Source of the DNA: Boudabousia tangfeifanii
GTDB lineage: Bacteria > Actinomycetota > Actinomycetes > Actinomycetales > Actinomycetaceae
Direction: 5' to 3'
NCBI RefSeq assembly: GCF_001856685.1
Contig: NZ_CP017812.1
Location: forward strand, 620,001-684,000
Length of the DNA: 64,000 bases
The notes beneath the pieces were generated by a model, which searched no databases, was not told where the DNA came from, and saw only the letters and a program-made list of their open reading frames with translations. Position 1 is the first letter of the stretch. Each line of letters opens with the position of its first letter. Made by a program: the position numbers and the translations under genes. Shown here piece by piece: positions 54,945-63,916 of the stretch.

Positions 54945-54950
54945 TAGAAT
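54945..54950 (+). promoter_or_regulatory. -10 promoter of prfB, leaderless transcript
   Basis: TAGAAT ends seven bases before GTG 54958. The promoter falls inside the ATG at 54949, which argues against that ATG as the start. Confidence 0.65.
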
Positions 54951-54957
54951 GTCGTAC

Positions 54958-56076
54958 GTGGCCATTGATTTTACTGAAGAAATTTCCGCGCTGCGGGCGA
55001 CCTTGGCAAATGTTCAAGCCGTAACCGACCCAGCAGCCCTAGAAGCAAAGATCGCTGAACTTTCACAGCAGGCATCTGCCCCTGACTTGTGGGATGACCA
55101 AGCGAAAGCACAAAAAGTTACCTCTGCGCTCTCTCATGCCCAGGCCGAGTTGGCTCGGGTCAAGGAGATGGGTGCTCGGATCGACGACCTCGAAGCTTTG
55201 TTGGAGCTTTCTGCTGACGAGTCTCCGGAAGATGCCGAAATGATGGAAGAGGAAGCAGGCGAAGATCTGGAAAAGATCAAGCGCGACCTTGCCGACCTCG
55301 AAATCCGCACTCTTTTGGCAGGCGAATACGACGAGCGTGAAGCGGTAGTGACCATCCGTTCTGGTGCTGGCGGCGTTGACGCAGCCGACTTTGCCGAAAT
55401 GCTGCTCCGCATGTACTTGCGTTGGGCTGAACGCCACGGCTACCCAACCCAGGTTATGGATACTTCTTATGCGGAAGAAGCTGGCATTAAGTCCGCAACT
55501 TTCGAGGTTAAGGCCCCTTACGCTTACGGTACTTTGTCGGTCGAGGCCGGCACGCACCGTCTGGTCCGTATTTCTCCTTTTGATAACCAAGGCCGTCGCC
55601 AGACTTCTTTCGCAGCAGTCGAAGTTATTCCGTTGATTGAAACCAACGATGAGATTGACATTCCTGAATCCGAACTTAAGGTTGACGTTTTCCGTTCCTC
55701 CGGTCCTGGTGGGCAGTCAGTTAACACCACCGACTCGGCTGTGCGTATGACTCACATTCCAACCGGCATTGTGGTTTCGATGCAGAACGAAAAGTCGCAG
55801 ATTCAAAACCGCGCTGCTGCTTTGCGAGTTTTGCAGTCACGTCTTTTGCAGCTTCGCCATGAAGAAGAGCAAGCGAAGAAGAAGGAAATGGCTGGCGATA
55901 TTAAGGCCGCTTGGGGCGATCAGATGCGCTCCTACGTGCTGCAGCCTTACCAGATGGTTAAGGATCTTCGTACTGGCCATGAAGATGGCAATACTTCAGC
56001 AGTCTTCGATGGTGCCATTGACCAGTTCATCGATGAGGGCATTCGCTGGCGCGTAAACGGCGAAAACGAGGAGTAA
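54958..56076 (+). CDS. prfB: Peptide chain release factor 2
   Basis: A 372-residue protein. It has the RF2 features: [20 protein letters not shown] at the start, SAPDLWDD, the SPF stop-codon motif (RISPFD) and the peptidyl-transferase motif [24 protein letters not shown]. It releases peptides at UGA and UAA. The GTG start is chosen from the leaderless promoter and from the family start. There is no internal stop or programmed frameshift, as is normal in actinobacteria. Confidence 0.96.
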   Translation: MAIDFTEEISALRATLANVQAVTDPAALEAKIAELSQQASAPDLWDDQAKAQKVTSALSHAQAELARVKEMGARIDDLEALLELSADESPEDAEMMEEEAGEDLEKIKRDLADLEIRTLLAGEYDEREAVVTIRSGAGGVDAADFAEMLLRMYLRWAERHGYPTQVMDTSYAEEAGIKSATFEVKAPYAYGTLSVEAGTHRLVRISPFDNQGRRQTSFAAVEVIPLIETNDEIDIPESELKVDVFRSSGPGGQSVNTTDSAVRMTHIPTGIVVSMQNEKSQIQNRAAALRVLQSRLLQLRHEEEQAKKKEMAGDIKAAWGDQMRSYVLQPYQMVKDLRTGHEDGNTSAVFDGAIDQFIDEGIRWRVNGENEE

Positions 56077-56160
56077 TCACCCACATTGCTCTAGCCGGAC
56101 GCTGGGCAATGTGCTAACTTAATCAGTTGTTACATATTCGTTACCAAGGGGGTGTTTTAG

Positions 56161-56997
56161 GTGCGTCGGAAGACGATGATTATTGTGGCTGTACTAGTCG
56201 CGATCGGCATGTGTCTGCCATTTTTGGCTTCCGCTTTTGCGCTCGAGGACGCCCTCGGCCAGCCGGAACAGGTGAGCATCTCAGAACCGAAGGCAACGGA
56301 TAAGCCTGCGGTAACTCCGCAGAGAACTCCAGAAGAAAACTGGTTGCAAGTACCCACTTTGCCTTTGATCGAGAAGGGTTTAGGGACAACTGGTTTTCCG
56401 ACTTTGCGCCCGTTTATTACTGAGGTAGATGAACAGGTTTTGCAGGCTTGGGAGAAGTCACGCAAACCGCATCCGATTCCAAAAGATTTTAAGATCGTCA
56501 ATAAGGTTCGGGCCTTACCAGCTGATTACGCTCCGGGGGAGGATCCTAAGGCAGCTAAAGCGGTACGCGAATTAATTGCCGCTGCGCGCAAGGCTGGATT
56601 GGATATTTCTGACGATTATTCAGGTTACCGCGATTACCAGCATCAAGCTGGGCTTTATAACCTGTATGTAGAAAAGTATGGCAAGGACCGGGCAGATACG
56701 TTCTCTGCTCGACCCGGACACAGTGAACATCAAACTGGCCAGGCTTTTGATTTAAAGAGCAATTCGGGAGAGTTGCTTGGCGTGGTCGATGGTAAGCGCA
56801 CCGCCTACTGGGTGGCGCACCATGCTCACGAGTTTGGTTTTATTGTTCGCTACCAAACCGGTAAAGAAGCAATCACTGGTTACCGAGCCGAGCCTTGGCA
56901 CTTGCGTTATGTTGGGGCGGAAGCTACCAAAATTTACCGTTCAGGCCTCACCCTGGAGGAATACTATGGGGTGAAGGGCGGCAACTATGCCAACTAA
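56161..56997 (+). CDS. M15 D-Ala-D-Ala carboxypeptidase, VanY-like
   Basis: A 278-residue exported protein. The signal peptide covers about residues 1-26. The peptidase domain has SDDYSGYRDYQHQAGLY, SARPGHSEHQTGQAFDLKS (His and Asp zinc ligands) and GYRAEPWHLRYVG (Glu and His). It trims the D-Ala from wall peptides. GTG start. It stands between prfB and ftsE with a terminator after it. Confidence 0.92.
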   Translation: MRRKTMIIVAVLVAIGMCLPFLASAFALEDALGQPEQVSISEPKATDKPAVTPQRTPEENWLQVPTLPLIEKGLGTTGFPTLRPFITEVDEQVLQAWEKSRKPHPIPKDFKIVNKVRALPADYAPGEDPKAAKAVRELIAAARKAGLDISDDYSGYRDYQHQAGLYNLYVEKYGKDRADTFSARPGHSEHQTGQAFDLKSNSGELLGVVDGKRTAYWVAHHAHEFGFIVRYQTGKEAITGYRAEPWHLRYVGAEATKIYRSGLTLEEYYGVKGGNYAN

Positions 56998-57000
56998 TTT

Positions 57001-57037
57001 CGCCGGCACCGGGGTTCGTTGCCGGCGCGTGTTTTTT
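57001..57037 (+). terminator. Terminator of the M15 peptidase gene
   Basis: CGCCGGCA (57001-57008) pairs with TGCCGGCG (57020-57027), followed by CGTG and a T tract (57032-57037). Confidence 0.85.
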
Positions 57038-57134
57038 GCACTTTTTCCAAATTTTGACCGTAAGCTGACACTCAAACTGACACCAGCTGAAGATAGACAG
57101 CTTGTGCGCTGCGAACAGTAATGGATGGGAGCCC

Positions 57135-57827
57135 ATGATTACTTTTGATAATGTCACCAAGATTTACCAGCGCGGGGCTGCTCCCGCGTTGGATCACTGT
57201 TCTTTGAACATTGGTCCGGGGGAGTTTGTCTTCTTGGTGGGGGCTTCCGGCTCCGGTAAATCGACTCTAATGTCTTTGGTTTTGCGTGAAGAGCGGGCCT
57301 CTTCTGGGCAGATTCACGTCCTCGGTCAGGACATTACCAAGCTGTCGCGCTGGAAGGTGCCGGGGTTGCGACGCCAAATTGGTACTGTTTTCCAGGACTT
57401 CAAACTGCTTGCTAACAAGAATGTGTTTGACAATGTGGCGATTGCTCCTCAGGTGATTGGCCGTCCTCGGCACACGATTGCCCTTGAGGTGCCTGAGGTT
57501 TTGGAAACCGTGGGTTTGGGTGGCAAAGAAAAGCGTATGCCGCACGAACTCTCGGGTGGCGAAATGCAGCGCGTGGCGATCGCTCGGGCGATGGTGAACC
57601 GCCCTAAGCTTTTGTTGGCGGACGAACCAACCGGTAACCTCGACCCGCAAACTTCGGTGGGCATTATGCGTCTTTTAACCCGTATTAATCAGAATGGAAC
57701 CACCGTCGTGATGGCCACCCACGATAGCCAGATTGTGGACCAGTTCCGCCGTCGCGTCATCGAACTTGATGAGGGTCGCGTGGTTCGTGACCAAGAACGT
57801 GGCATCTTCGGAATGAGGAGTGAGTAA
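57135..57827 (+). CDS. ftsE: Cell-division ABC ATPase FtsE
   Basis: A 230-residue ATPase: [23 protein letters not shown], Walker [19 protein letters not shown] loop TVFQDFKLL, signature [16 protein letters not shown], Walker [16 protein letters not shown] and H loop MATHDSQIV. With FtsX it forms the transporter-like complex that activates wall hydrolases at the septum. GGGAG lies just upstream of ATG 57135. ftsX follows directly with no spacer. Confidence 0.95.
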   Translation: MITFDNVTKIYQRGAAPALDHCSLNIGPGEFVFLVGASGSGKSTLMSLVLREERASSGQIHVLGQDITKLSRWKVPGLRRQIGTVFQDFKLLANKNVFDNVAIAPQVIGRPRHTIALEVPEVLETVGLGGKEKRMPHELSGGEMQRVAIARAMVNRPKLLLADEPTGNLDPQTSVGIMRLLTRINQNGTTVVMATHDSQIVDQFRRRVIELDEGRVVRDQERGIFGMRSE

Positions 57828-58742
57828 GTGCGCGCAAGACTAATTCTGACCCAGGCGGCCAAAGGTTTGGCCCGCGACAAGGGCATGGCTTTGGCGATCG
57901 CCTTGGTAACTTTCGTTTCGATTCTTTTCGTTGGTTCGGGCGCGCTTTTGCGTTTGCAGGTGGCTCAACTTGAGGACCAGTGGTTTAACCGCATCGAGGT
58001 CACCATTTACATGTGTGCCCCCGGTGAAAAGGGCGGCCAGTGTGCCGGAAATGGGGCCAGTCCGGAGCAAGTCGAAGCGGTTTCAACTGCTTTGCAGTCC
58101 CCAGAAATGAAGCCTTATGTCAAGGAGTTCCAGTTTGAGACGCGGGAAAAGGCTTACGAGAATTTCCAGCGAATCTACAAGGATAACTACTTGGCGGCGG
58201 CTACCAAGCCGGAGATGTTGCCGGAGTCTTTCCGCGTAAAGCTGGTGGATCCTAGCCAGTTCCGCATTATTAACGAAGAGTTCCAGGCTAAGCCTGGGGT
58301 TTCTCGCGTATATGACCAGCACCAGGTGGTTCAGCCGGTACTTAACGCTTTGAATCGTGCCGCCTACATGGCCTGGGGTTTGGCTTTGGTTATGACGGTT
58401 GCGGCGGTGCTTTTGATTACCACCACGATTCGTTTGTTCGCAATGTCGCGTGAGCGCGAAACCGCGATTATGCGTCTGGTTGGTGCGTCCAACTTGTTCA
58501 TTCAGGCACCGTTCATTTTGCAGTCTGCGATTGCCGCCATGTTTGGTGCGGTCTTGGCAATCGGCGCCATGTTCCTTGGCGTGAAGACAGTGGTGCAGGG
58601 CTGGATGGCTCCATCCTTCCCCTGGACCAGTTTTGTGGGATATCGTGACGTGGCTTTGATTGCCCCAATCCTGCTAGGTGTTTCGTTGATTTTCGTCGCA
58701 ATCGCGGCGGCTATCTCCCTAGCAAAGTACACGAAGGTTTAG
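57828..58742 (+). CDS. ftsX: Cell-division membrane protein FtsX
   Basis: A 304-residue protein. The N-terminus holds one transmembrane segment, then an extracytoplasmic domain (about residues 45-175) with CAPGEKGGQC, then three transmembrane segments in the FtsX domain (AYMAWGLALVMTVAAVLLITTTIRLFAMSRERETAIMRLVGAS...). It passes the ATPase signal to a wall hydrolase. GTG start, abutting ftsE. Confidence 0.94.
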   Translation: MRARLILTQAAKGLARDKGMALAIALVTFVSILFVGSGALLRLQVAQLEDQWFNRIEVTIYMCAPGEKGGQCAGNGASPEQVEAVSTALQSPEMKPYVKEFQFETREKAYENFQRIYKDNYLAAATKPEMLPESFRVKLVDPSQFRIINEEFQAKPGVSRVYDQHQVVQPVLNALNRAAYMAWGLALVMTVAAVLLITTTIRLFAMSRERETAIMRLVGASNLFIQAPFILQSAIAAMFGAVLAIGAMFLGVKTVVQGWMAPSFPWTSFVGYRDVALIAPILLGVSLIFVAIAAAISLAKYTKV

Positions 58743-58751
58743 ACTAGAAGT

Positions 58752-60134
58752 ATGGCTTTGAAAAATGGTTCGAATTGGCGTTACCGCCTAGGAGTTGCAG
58801 CGGTAGCGTTACTTATGCTGCCCTCGGTGACTCTGGTGGCAAATACCCAAGGAGAGTCATTTTTCCCGCAGGCTATGGCCGCCCCGGTGCCCGCCGATAA
58901 GGAATCGGAGGAGCGCAAGCAGGCGGAGGAAGAAATCGCCGATGCTTCTTTGAAGATCGAGCAGGCTCACGCACAGATGGAAGGCATGAACCAGAAGCTG
59001 GGTGCCCTCTACGTGGAAATGAAGAAGGTCGAAACCCAGATTCCGGGTGCTACTGCTGAGCTTGATCAGGCTGAGACTGAACTGGCTAACCACCAGCGTC
59101 GCGAGGCGGAAATTACGCAGCGTTTGGATGCGGCCAAGAACCAGTTGGCAAAGCTGGACGAGCAGATTGCTCAGTCCACCCAGGAATTGAATGAGACGCA
59201 GGAGGCCTTGGGTGATCTGGCTCGGCGTACTTACCGTGGTGAGTTTTCCTCATCTCCTCTGGGCTTGGTTTTCGCCGGCGAGAAGACGGCAGATATTGCT
59301 GACTTGACCGCCGCCGCGAACATGGCCACGATGGTCCAGATGCAGGCGATTACCGAGGTCGAAAATGGGCTAGCCACCAACCGTAACCGTTCTGAGCGCC
59401 AGAAGGCTTTGACCAATTCGATTGGTACCCTCCAGAAGGAAGCCCAAGAAATGGTCACGAAGTCAGCTGCTTTGCGTGACGAGAAAGATCGCAAGCTTTC
59501 TTCCTTGAAGCAGTTGCAGGAACAGAACCGAATCCTGGAAGCGGAAATCAACCAGAAGAAGGATGAATTCGCTCGGGAGGAAGCCGCGCAGGAGGCCCGT
59601 CGTCTTGAGGCCGAGGCTCGGATCGCTTCTTTCGATGAGGCAGCTCGTTTGCGTCAGGAACGCGACCGCGCATTGGCGTTAGCACAGAACCGTGCTTACG
59701 AGGGCGATATTGGTCCTTCTACCGGTGACGCAATTTGGGGTCGCCCGATTCAGGGACGCATTACGGTGCTGTCACCTTGGGGTTACCGTGTCCACCCGAT
59801 TACGGGTCGCCGTAAGCTTCACGAAGGTGTCGATCTTCGTTCCCCAGTGGGGGAGCAGCAGTACGCCGTTCACGATGGCACGGTTGTTGAGTCTTATTAC
59901 GATTCGGGTTGTGGCAATATGGTCACCTTGGATTTGGGTATTTTTGGTGGACACCGTTGGTTGTCTCGTCAGTGTCACCTCTCGGCCCGTTTCGTTCAGT
60001 TGGGTCAGCGGGTGCGCCGTGGCCAGGTCATTGGTTTGACTGGTTCAACTGGTGCGGTTACTGGTCCTCACGTTCACTTTGAGATTTGGCGTGACGGCAT
60101 TTGTGTTAACCCGATGCCGTACATTGGCGGCTAA
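58752..60134 (+). CDS. M23 peptidase with coiled coil, likely FtsX partner
   Basis: A 460-residue exported protein. The signal peptide ends near AMAAP. A coiled coil of about 265 residues (45-310) is followed by a LytM/M23 domain: SPWGYRVHPITGRRKLHEGVDLRSP (His and Asp zinc ligands) and HVHFEIW (HxH). It cleaves peptidoglycan cross-links. The coiled-coil plus M23 layout and the position 9 bases after ftsX match EnvC/RipC-type hydrolases activated by FtsEX. An extra cysteine-containing loop (SGCGNM, RQCHLSARF) occurs in the M23 fold. Confidence 0.92.
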   Translation: MALKNGSNWRYRLGVAAVALLMLPSVTLVANTQGESFFPQAMAAPVPADKESEERKQAEEEIADASLKIEQAHAQMEGMNQKLGALYVEMKKVETQIPGATAELDQAETELANHQRREAEITQRLDAAKNQLAKLDEQIAQSTQELNETQEALGDLARRTYRGEFSSSPLGLVFAGEKTADIADLTAAANMATMVQMQAITEVENGLATNRNRSERQKALTNSIGTLQKEAQEMVTKSAALRDEKDRKLSSLKQLQEQNRILEAEINQKKDEFAREEAAQEARRLEAEARIASFDEAARLRQERDRALALAQNRAYEGDIGPSTGDAIWGRPIQGRITVLSPWGYRVHPITGRRKLHEGVDLRSPVGEQQYAVHDGTVVESYYDSGCGNMVTLDLGIFGGHRWLSRQCHLSARFVQLGQRVRRGQVIGLTGSTGAVTGPHVHFEIWRDGICVNPMPYIGG

Positions 60135-60234
60135 GGTTTTGCTGGCCGAGGTCGTCCTCGGCAAAGAAAACTGGCGTAAAATCTTTGACCACTTGGTTGT
60201 GGTACTCTAGTGCGCACGATGAAAGGAGGGAATC

Positions 60235-60756
60235 ATGCCTAAAGATTGGAAGAAACCGAAGCTGACTGCAGCGGAGAAGGCGAAGCAGGCAGCTGATGCT
60301 CATAAGACGATTGCACGCAATAAGAAGGCGGCACACGACTACCATCTAGAGCAGAAGTATGAGGCTGGAATCGTTTTGACCGGCACTGAGGTGAAAGCTT
60401 TGCGGGCAGGACGTGCCTCTCTTTCTGAAGCGTGGGTCGAGGTCGAGCATGGTGAGATTTGGCTCGTGAGGGCAAATATTCCTGAGTATGCTCAGGGAAC
60501 TTGGACCAACCATGCTCCTACTCGTAAACGTAAACTTTTAATGCATAAGAGTGAAATCGTGTCCTTGGCAATGAAGACCCAGGCGAAGGGTTACACGATT
60601 GTGCCTACTGAACTTTATTTCTTGGGCGGTCGCGTCAAGGTGGAAATCGCTTTGGCTCGCGGTAAGCAGGAATGGGACAAGCGTCAGGCCTTGCGAGAGA
60701 AGCAGGACCAGCGTGAGGCCCAGCGGGCAATGCGCGCCTATGCTCGTCGTGGCTAG
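60235..60756 (+). CDS. smpB: SsrA-binding protein SmpB
   Basis: A 173-residue protein with an extended basic N-terminus of about 20 residues. It has ARNKKAAHDYHLEQKYEAGIVLTGTEVKALRAGRASL, NIPEYAQGTWTNHAPTRKRKLLMHKSEI and KGYTIVPTELYF. It carries tmRNA into stalled ribosomes. AAAGGAGGGAATC precedes the ATG. The ssrA gene lies 116 bases downstream. Confidence 0.97.
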   Translation: MPKDWKKPKLTAAEKAKQAADAHKTIARNKKAAHDYHLEQKYEAGIVLTGTEVKALRAGRASLSEAWVEVEHGEIWLVRANIPEYAQGTWTNHAPTRKRKLLMHKSEIVSLAMKTQAKGYTIVPTELYFLGGRVKVEIALARGKQEWDKRQALREKQDQREAQRAMRAYARRG

Positions 60757-60775
60757 TTAGTCTTTCGTGGCTGTT

Positions 60776-60794
60776 ACCAACCTCTTGGTTTTTT
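60776..60794 (+). terminator. Short terminator of smpB
   Basis: ACCAA, loop CCTC, TTGGT then TTTTT. The stem is short but the T tract is good. Confidence 0.55.
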
Positions 60795-60835
60795 GATTGG
60801 TTGGTGCTACCATGATTGTCCTGCCTTTTTAGCTG

Positions 60836-60865
60836 TTGAAAAGGTAGGAAGGTTATTTTTATAAC
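60836..60865 (+). promoter_or_regulatory. Promoter of ssrA
   Basis: TTGAAA (60836-60841), 18-base spacer, TATAAC (60860-60865), then six bases to the first G of the tmRNA at 60872. Confidence 0.7.
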
Positions 60866-60871
60866 TCAATA

Positions 60872-61249
60872 GGGGATGATCGGTTTCGACGACGGTTGTC
60901 GATTGAAGGGAAGCGGGTCGAGGATGCACAGTCATCTCGCTAACGATCTGTGTAAACCAATAGGTGCCAAACAGAATCGCACCGACTTCGCTCTGGCCGC
61001 CTGAGCCATCGAGCGCTAAAAAGTCCGTCACCCTAGACTTTGCTTTCGGTCTAGGTGCTGGCGTCGTTTAGAAAGCCACTGGCTGCTGGTGTGGTTGCTT
61101 CATCAGCGGCGAGATTTATAGCAACTGGGCCTGTCCAATAACGTCGTTCATGCGAGTTTGGGGGCCGAGAAAATCCAGAATGAACTGCACCCGGAGAAGA
61201 CTTCAGGGCCAGCCGCCGGACGCGGGTTCGATTCCCGCCATCTCCACCC
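60872..61249 (+). ncRNA. ssrA: Transfer-messenger RNA (tmRNA)
   Basis: The 5' end GGGGATGATCGGTTTCGAC and the 3' end GGGTTCGATTCCCGCCATCTCCA pair through GGGGATG/CATCTCC (one G-T). The tag reading frame runs 60966-61004 and encodes AKQNRTDFALAA, starting with the resume Ala GCC and ending TGA. The 3' bases read ACCC, so the terminal CCA is not exactly encoded and must be added or corrected by the CCA enzyme. It rescues stalled ribosomes with SmpB. Confidence 0.96.
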
Positions 61250-61253
61250 ATAG

Positions 61254-61285
61254 CCCCGCTGTTTCGTTGAAATAGCGGGGTTTTT
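61254..61285 (+). terminator. Terminator of ssrA
   Basis: CCCCGCT (61254-61260) pairs with AGCGGGG (61274-61280), with an inner TTTC/GAAA pairing, then TTTTT. Confidence 0.92.
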
Positions 61286-61595
61286 GCTGCTTTGGGGTGC
61301 GTGCAAGCTAGAATTTTTTTACTGTTTAGCTCTCTACGTAGCTGCTGAGCTTAGGTGAGACGCGGTGTCTGGTCGTAAGATTTACTGACTTCCCATCACT
61401 AGCTGTCGCCTCGTTAAGTTCTAATCCCGGTGAGGCATTGAAATGGCGCTTTTGGTTACTAGTGTGTCGAATGGCTGCTAATTTTATCGACAGTAATTTT
61501 GTCGATGATGGGTCGAAAACTTTCGCACTCGATTTTGATTTAACATCTTCAAGTTCAAGGAATGGTCCGATCGCTGTATCGTTTTGGCAGAAGTG
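61286..61595. other. Intergenic region after ssrA
   Basis: No convincing gene. A hairpin ATCGACA/TGTCGAT (61486-61492 and 61500-61506) could end transcription of the minus-strand membrane protein gene that stops at 61596. No copy of the tmRNA 3' end, which would mark an integrated element, was found in the window. Confidence 0.5.
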
Positions 61596-61844
61596 TTACT
61601 TTTTCTTTTTGTCGATAAACAACCCGATAGTCATACCTAGCACTACTCCAACACCGGTGCCAAATGAAAACTGTTCAAAAGTTAGCCCAAGCGAGGCTCC
61701 GAACATCATCCCTACAATCAAACCTTCGATCATATAGGTATCTTCGGGTTTTTTATTCTTCGCATACTTATTGACGATAAACACTACTGCGACGGCAATA
61801 ATGGCCGAAACGATGATGGGTAAAAGAACCTTGAAAATTTCCAT
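61596..61844 (-). CDS. Small glycine-rich membrane protein
   Basis: An 82-residue protein. One transmembrane helix (about residues 5-25), a charged loop (NKYAKNKKPED) and a second glycine-rich hydrophobic region (GLIVGMMFGASLGL ... GVGVVLGMTIGLF) are seen, ending DKKKK. The GxxxG pattern resembles small glycine-zipper proteins. GAGGTGGCC directly before ATG 61844 fixes this start over an upstream ATG. Function unknown. Confidence 0.6.
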   Translation of the reverse strand: MEIFKVLLPIIVSAIIAVAVVFIVNKYAKNKKPEDTYMIEGLIVGMMFGASLGLTFEQFSFGTGVGVVLGMTIGLFIDKKKK

Positions 61845-61966
61845 GGCCACCTCATTTGTTGTGACGGTCACATCATTTTTAGTATCCCATAAAGTGTCCG
61901 GGACTTCTAGGTGGGACTTTCGACTCATGATATCTTGGAGGCTCCAGCAAAACTAACAAAGGAGTA

Positions 61967-62353
61967 ATGATGACGGTCGATGCTATGAATGAAGTAATGA
62001 TTAACTTTAAGCGCCAAAAACGGACCAAGTTGGCCTCTTTGGTCGCCGTTGGTGTACTTTGTGTGGGACTTGCTGGGTGTGGCGGATCTGCTGCTTCCTC
62101 CTCTACTGATGGAGTCAGCAAAGAAGAGGTTTCCCAAGGCATAGTGAAAATCTATATTAAAGAGAATGCTAAGGCAGTGCCCCAGGCTGACTTTAAGAAG
62201 GTCGGTGACTGCGTGGCTGAGGAAGTCGACGGCAAGATTTCAGAAGAATCCAAAATGAGGATTGCGCAAGGACACGACATCATGCCTAACGAAAAAGATT
62301 ACGATGTAATTTACAAGGCAACTACCAAGTGTGTCGAAAAAGTTAGAGGCTAA
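61967..62353 (+). CDS. Small lipoprotein of unknown function
   Basis: A 128-residue protein. The signal peptide has a 20-residue basic lead, a hydrophobic core and the lipobox LAGC (Cys38). The mature part is 90 residues with two further cysteines (VGDCVAEEV and TTKCVEKV), which may form a disulfide. AAAGGAG precedes the ATG. No domain is recognised. Confidence 0.65.
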   Translation: MMTVDAMNEVMINFKRQKRTKLASLVAVGVLCVGLAGCGGSAASSSTDGVSKEEVSQGIVKIYIKENAKAVPQADFKKVGDCVAEEVDGKISEESKMRIAQGHDIMPNEKDYDVIYKATTKCVEKVRG

Positions 62354-62450
62354 ACCTAGACTCAATGATATTTGGACCTGTCGGTTGCGAAGGGCTCCGT
62401 AACAAAAGAAATCGAACGGTCTATATTGCGATTTAGGTTTATCTCTCCAA

Positions 62451-62786
62451 CTAGTTGGATTCTATTGTTTCTACCCGTCCGTCGAGTAAATCGTTTAACC
62501 CTTTGGAGCTACCAAAGTTATTCCACTGGTGTTCGACATAGCGGGCAAAACGCTCAGGTAGCGTTTGCCATTCTTGAGCGATCTCAGCCTGACAATCGTG
62601 ACCACACGAACTCTGATCGCAAGAATAATGGTTGGTAATCAAAGGGGCATCAATAGTAAAAAACTCAAGCATGCCCTCAGACTCAAGGATTTCTTCACGC
62701 ACGATCTCAGCCCAAGTCACCGTTCTCTTTTGACCATTAAACCCGGCTTCTTGGTAGGTCACTAAAGTATCGTCAGTAAGCTGCAT
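62451..62786 (-). CDS. Hypothetical protein with Cys cluster
   Basis: A 111-residue soluble protein. It has a Cys-rich central segment (HYSCDQSSCGHDCQAE), which could bind a metal. GGGAG lies eight or more bases before the ATG. It starts 48 bases from the first of the tandem paralogues and may be cotranscribed. No family recognised. Confidence 0.5.
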   Translation of the reverse strand: MQLTDDTLVTYQEAGFNGQKRTVTWAEIVREEILESEGMLEFFTIDAPLITNHYSCDQSSCGHDCQAEIAQEWQTLPERFARYVEHQWNNFGSSKGLNDLLDGRVETIESN

Positions 62787-62833
62787 TTATCATCACTCCC
62801 TTGCTTGAAACCTCAATGTTTCAAATCTCTATA

Positions 62834-63178
62834 TTAGATGTCCTCTTTTGGCTTATCGATGAGTTTAGCTGCTAAAGGCCAGGGGTCGGGGCCGAGTGCG
62901 CGGTTTTCTGCAATTGCGTCATGGAACCATGGGTGATCAGTTTGGGTGTCCCAAAATTTACCTTCTTCGATAAGTTGGTCCAAGTATTTGTCGGCGATTC
63001 GGCAACTGATTCGGTTTGCTTTGCGAACGTAGAATGGCATGTCAGTTAGTCCGGTGCCGTAACACCACTGGTGGTCGATAACGTCGTTTGGGTCTTCGCC
63101 AAGGGCGGGCATCAAAATGTCGAGGACTGGGCCGTATTGCTCGTCCGTAATTTCGTCCCCGGTGAATGTTCGTGCCAT
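62834..63178 (-). CDS. Tandem paralogue C, unknown family
   Basis: A 114-residue protein, nearly identical to the third copy at 63514-63843 (about 90% by eye): MARTFTGDEITDEQYGPVLD, ... HQWCYGTGLTDMPFYVRKANRI ... ENRALGPDPWPLAAKLI. It ends with a different tail (DKPKEDI). No signal peptide or transmembrane segment. It starts four bases after the stop of the middle copy. Function unknown. Confidence 0.7.
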   Translation of the reverse strand: MARTFTGDEITDEQYGPVLDILMPALGEDPNDVIDHQWCYGTGLTDMPFYVRKANRISCRIADKYLDQLIEEGKFWDTQTDHPWFHDAIAENRALGPDPWPLAAKLIDKPKEDI

Positions 63179-63182
63179 ATTG

Positions 63183-63509
63183 CTACCGTTCTATTATTTT
63201 GGCCGCTAGTGGCCATGGGTCTGGGCCGAGTGTACGGTTTTCCGCAACTGCTTCATCGAATCCCGGTGCCCAAAGATTTGCCTCAGTGAATTCACCGTCG
63301 TCCGCTATCATGTCGAGGTATTTGTCAGCTATCCGGCAACCAACTTTATTGGCTTTGAATAGGTAAAAGGCCATTTCGAAAAAATCGCCACCGTTCCATT
63401 GCGAATCGTAAACACAATTTGGGTCTTCGCCAATCGCGGGCAGGAGAACATCAAGGACAGAACCATAGTTTTCATCCAAAATGTAGCAGCCATTATATGT
63501 GCGTGCCAT
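63183..63509 (-). CDS. Tandem paralogue B (middle copy), diverged
   Basis: A 108-residue protein. It shares MARTYNG, YGSVLDVLLPAIGEDPN, CRIADKYLDMI, AENRTLGPDPWPLAAKIIER with its neighbours but is only about half identical, and the middle (SQWNGGDFFEMAFYLFKANKV) differs. It starts four bases after the stop of the copy upstream. Function unknown. Confidence 0.68.
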   Translation of the reverse strand: MARTYNGCYILDENYGSVLDVLLPAIGEDPNCVYDSQWNGGDFFEMAFYLFKANKVGCRIADKYLDMIADDGEFTEANLWAPGFDEAVAENRTLGPDPWPLAAKIIER

Positions 63510-63513
63510 GTTG

Positions 63514-63843
63514 TTACCGTTCTATTATTTTGGCTGCTAGTGGCCAGGGGTCGGGGCCGAGTGCGCGGTTTTCTGCAATTGCGTCATGGAACCATGGGTG
63601 GCGTTGTTGGGTGTTCCAGAATTTGCCCTCTTCGATAAGTTGGTCCAAGTATTTGTCGGCGATTCGGCAGCCGATTTCGTTAGCATCACGAACATAGAAT
63701 GGCATGTCGGTTAGTCCGGTGCCGTAACACCACTGGTGGTCGATGACATCGTTTGGGTCTTCGCCAAGGGCAGGCAATAAAATATCGAGGACCGGGCCGT
63801 ATTGCTCGTCCGTAATCTCATCTCCAGTGAATGTGCGCGCCAT
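63514..63843 (-). CDS. Tandem paralogue A, unknown family
   Basis: A 109-residue protein. MARTFTGDEITDEQYGPVLD start, ... CRIADKYLDQLIEEGKFW ... LGPDPWPLAAKIIER end. The ATG lies seven bases after TATACT on the minus strand, a good leaderless promoter; a TTG 27 bases upstream could extend the N-terminus. It is the first gene of the three-copy array. Function unknown. Confidence 0.7.
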   Translation of the reverse strand: MARTFTGDEITDEQYGPVLDILLPALGEDPNDVIDHQWCYGTGLTDMPFYVRDANEIGCRIADKYLDQLIEEGKFWNTQQRHPWFHDAIAENRALGPDPWPLAAKIIER

Positions 63844-63916
63844 AAATCTGAGTATATCTGCGTCTTTCAAGATTTTTCAATGAGTTATCTATCTGCTACT
63901 CGTATCGGCTCCTAGT

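Noticed and set aside
54949..54957. ATG start for prfB at 54949 (MSYV)
   Set aside because: The ATG overlaps the TAGAAT -10 box; GTG 54958 fits a leaderless mRNA and the usual RF2 N-terminus.
61038..61252. Possible separate tRNA gene near the end of ssrA
   Set aside because: The TTCGATTC arm and acceptor belong to the tmRNA tRNA-like domain, paired with the 5' end at 60872.
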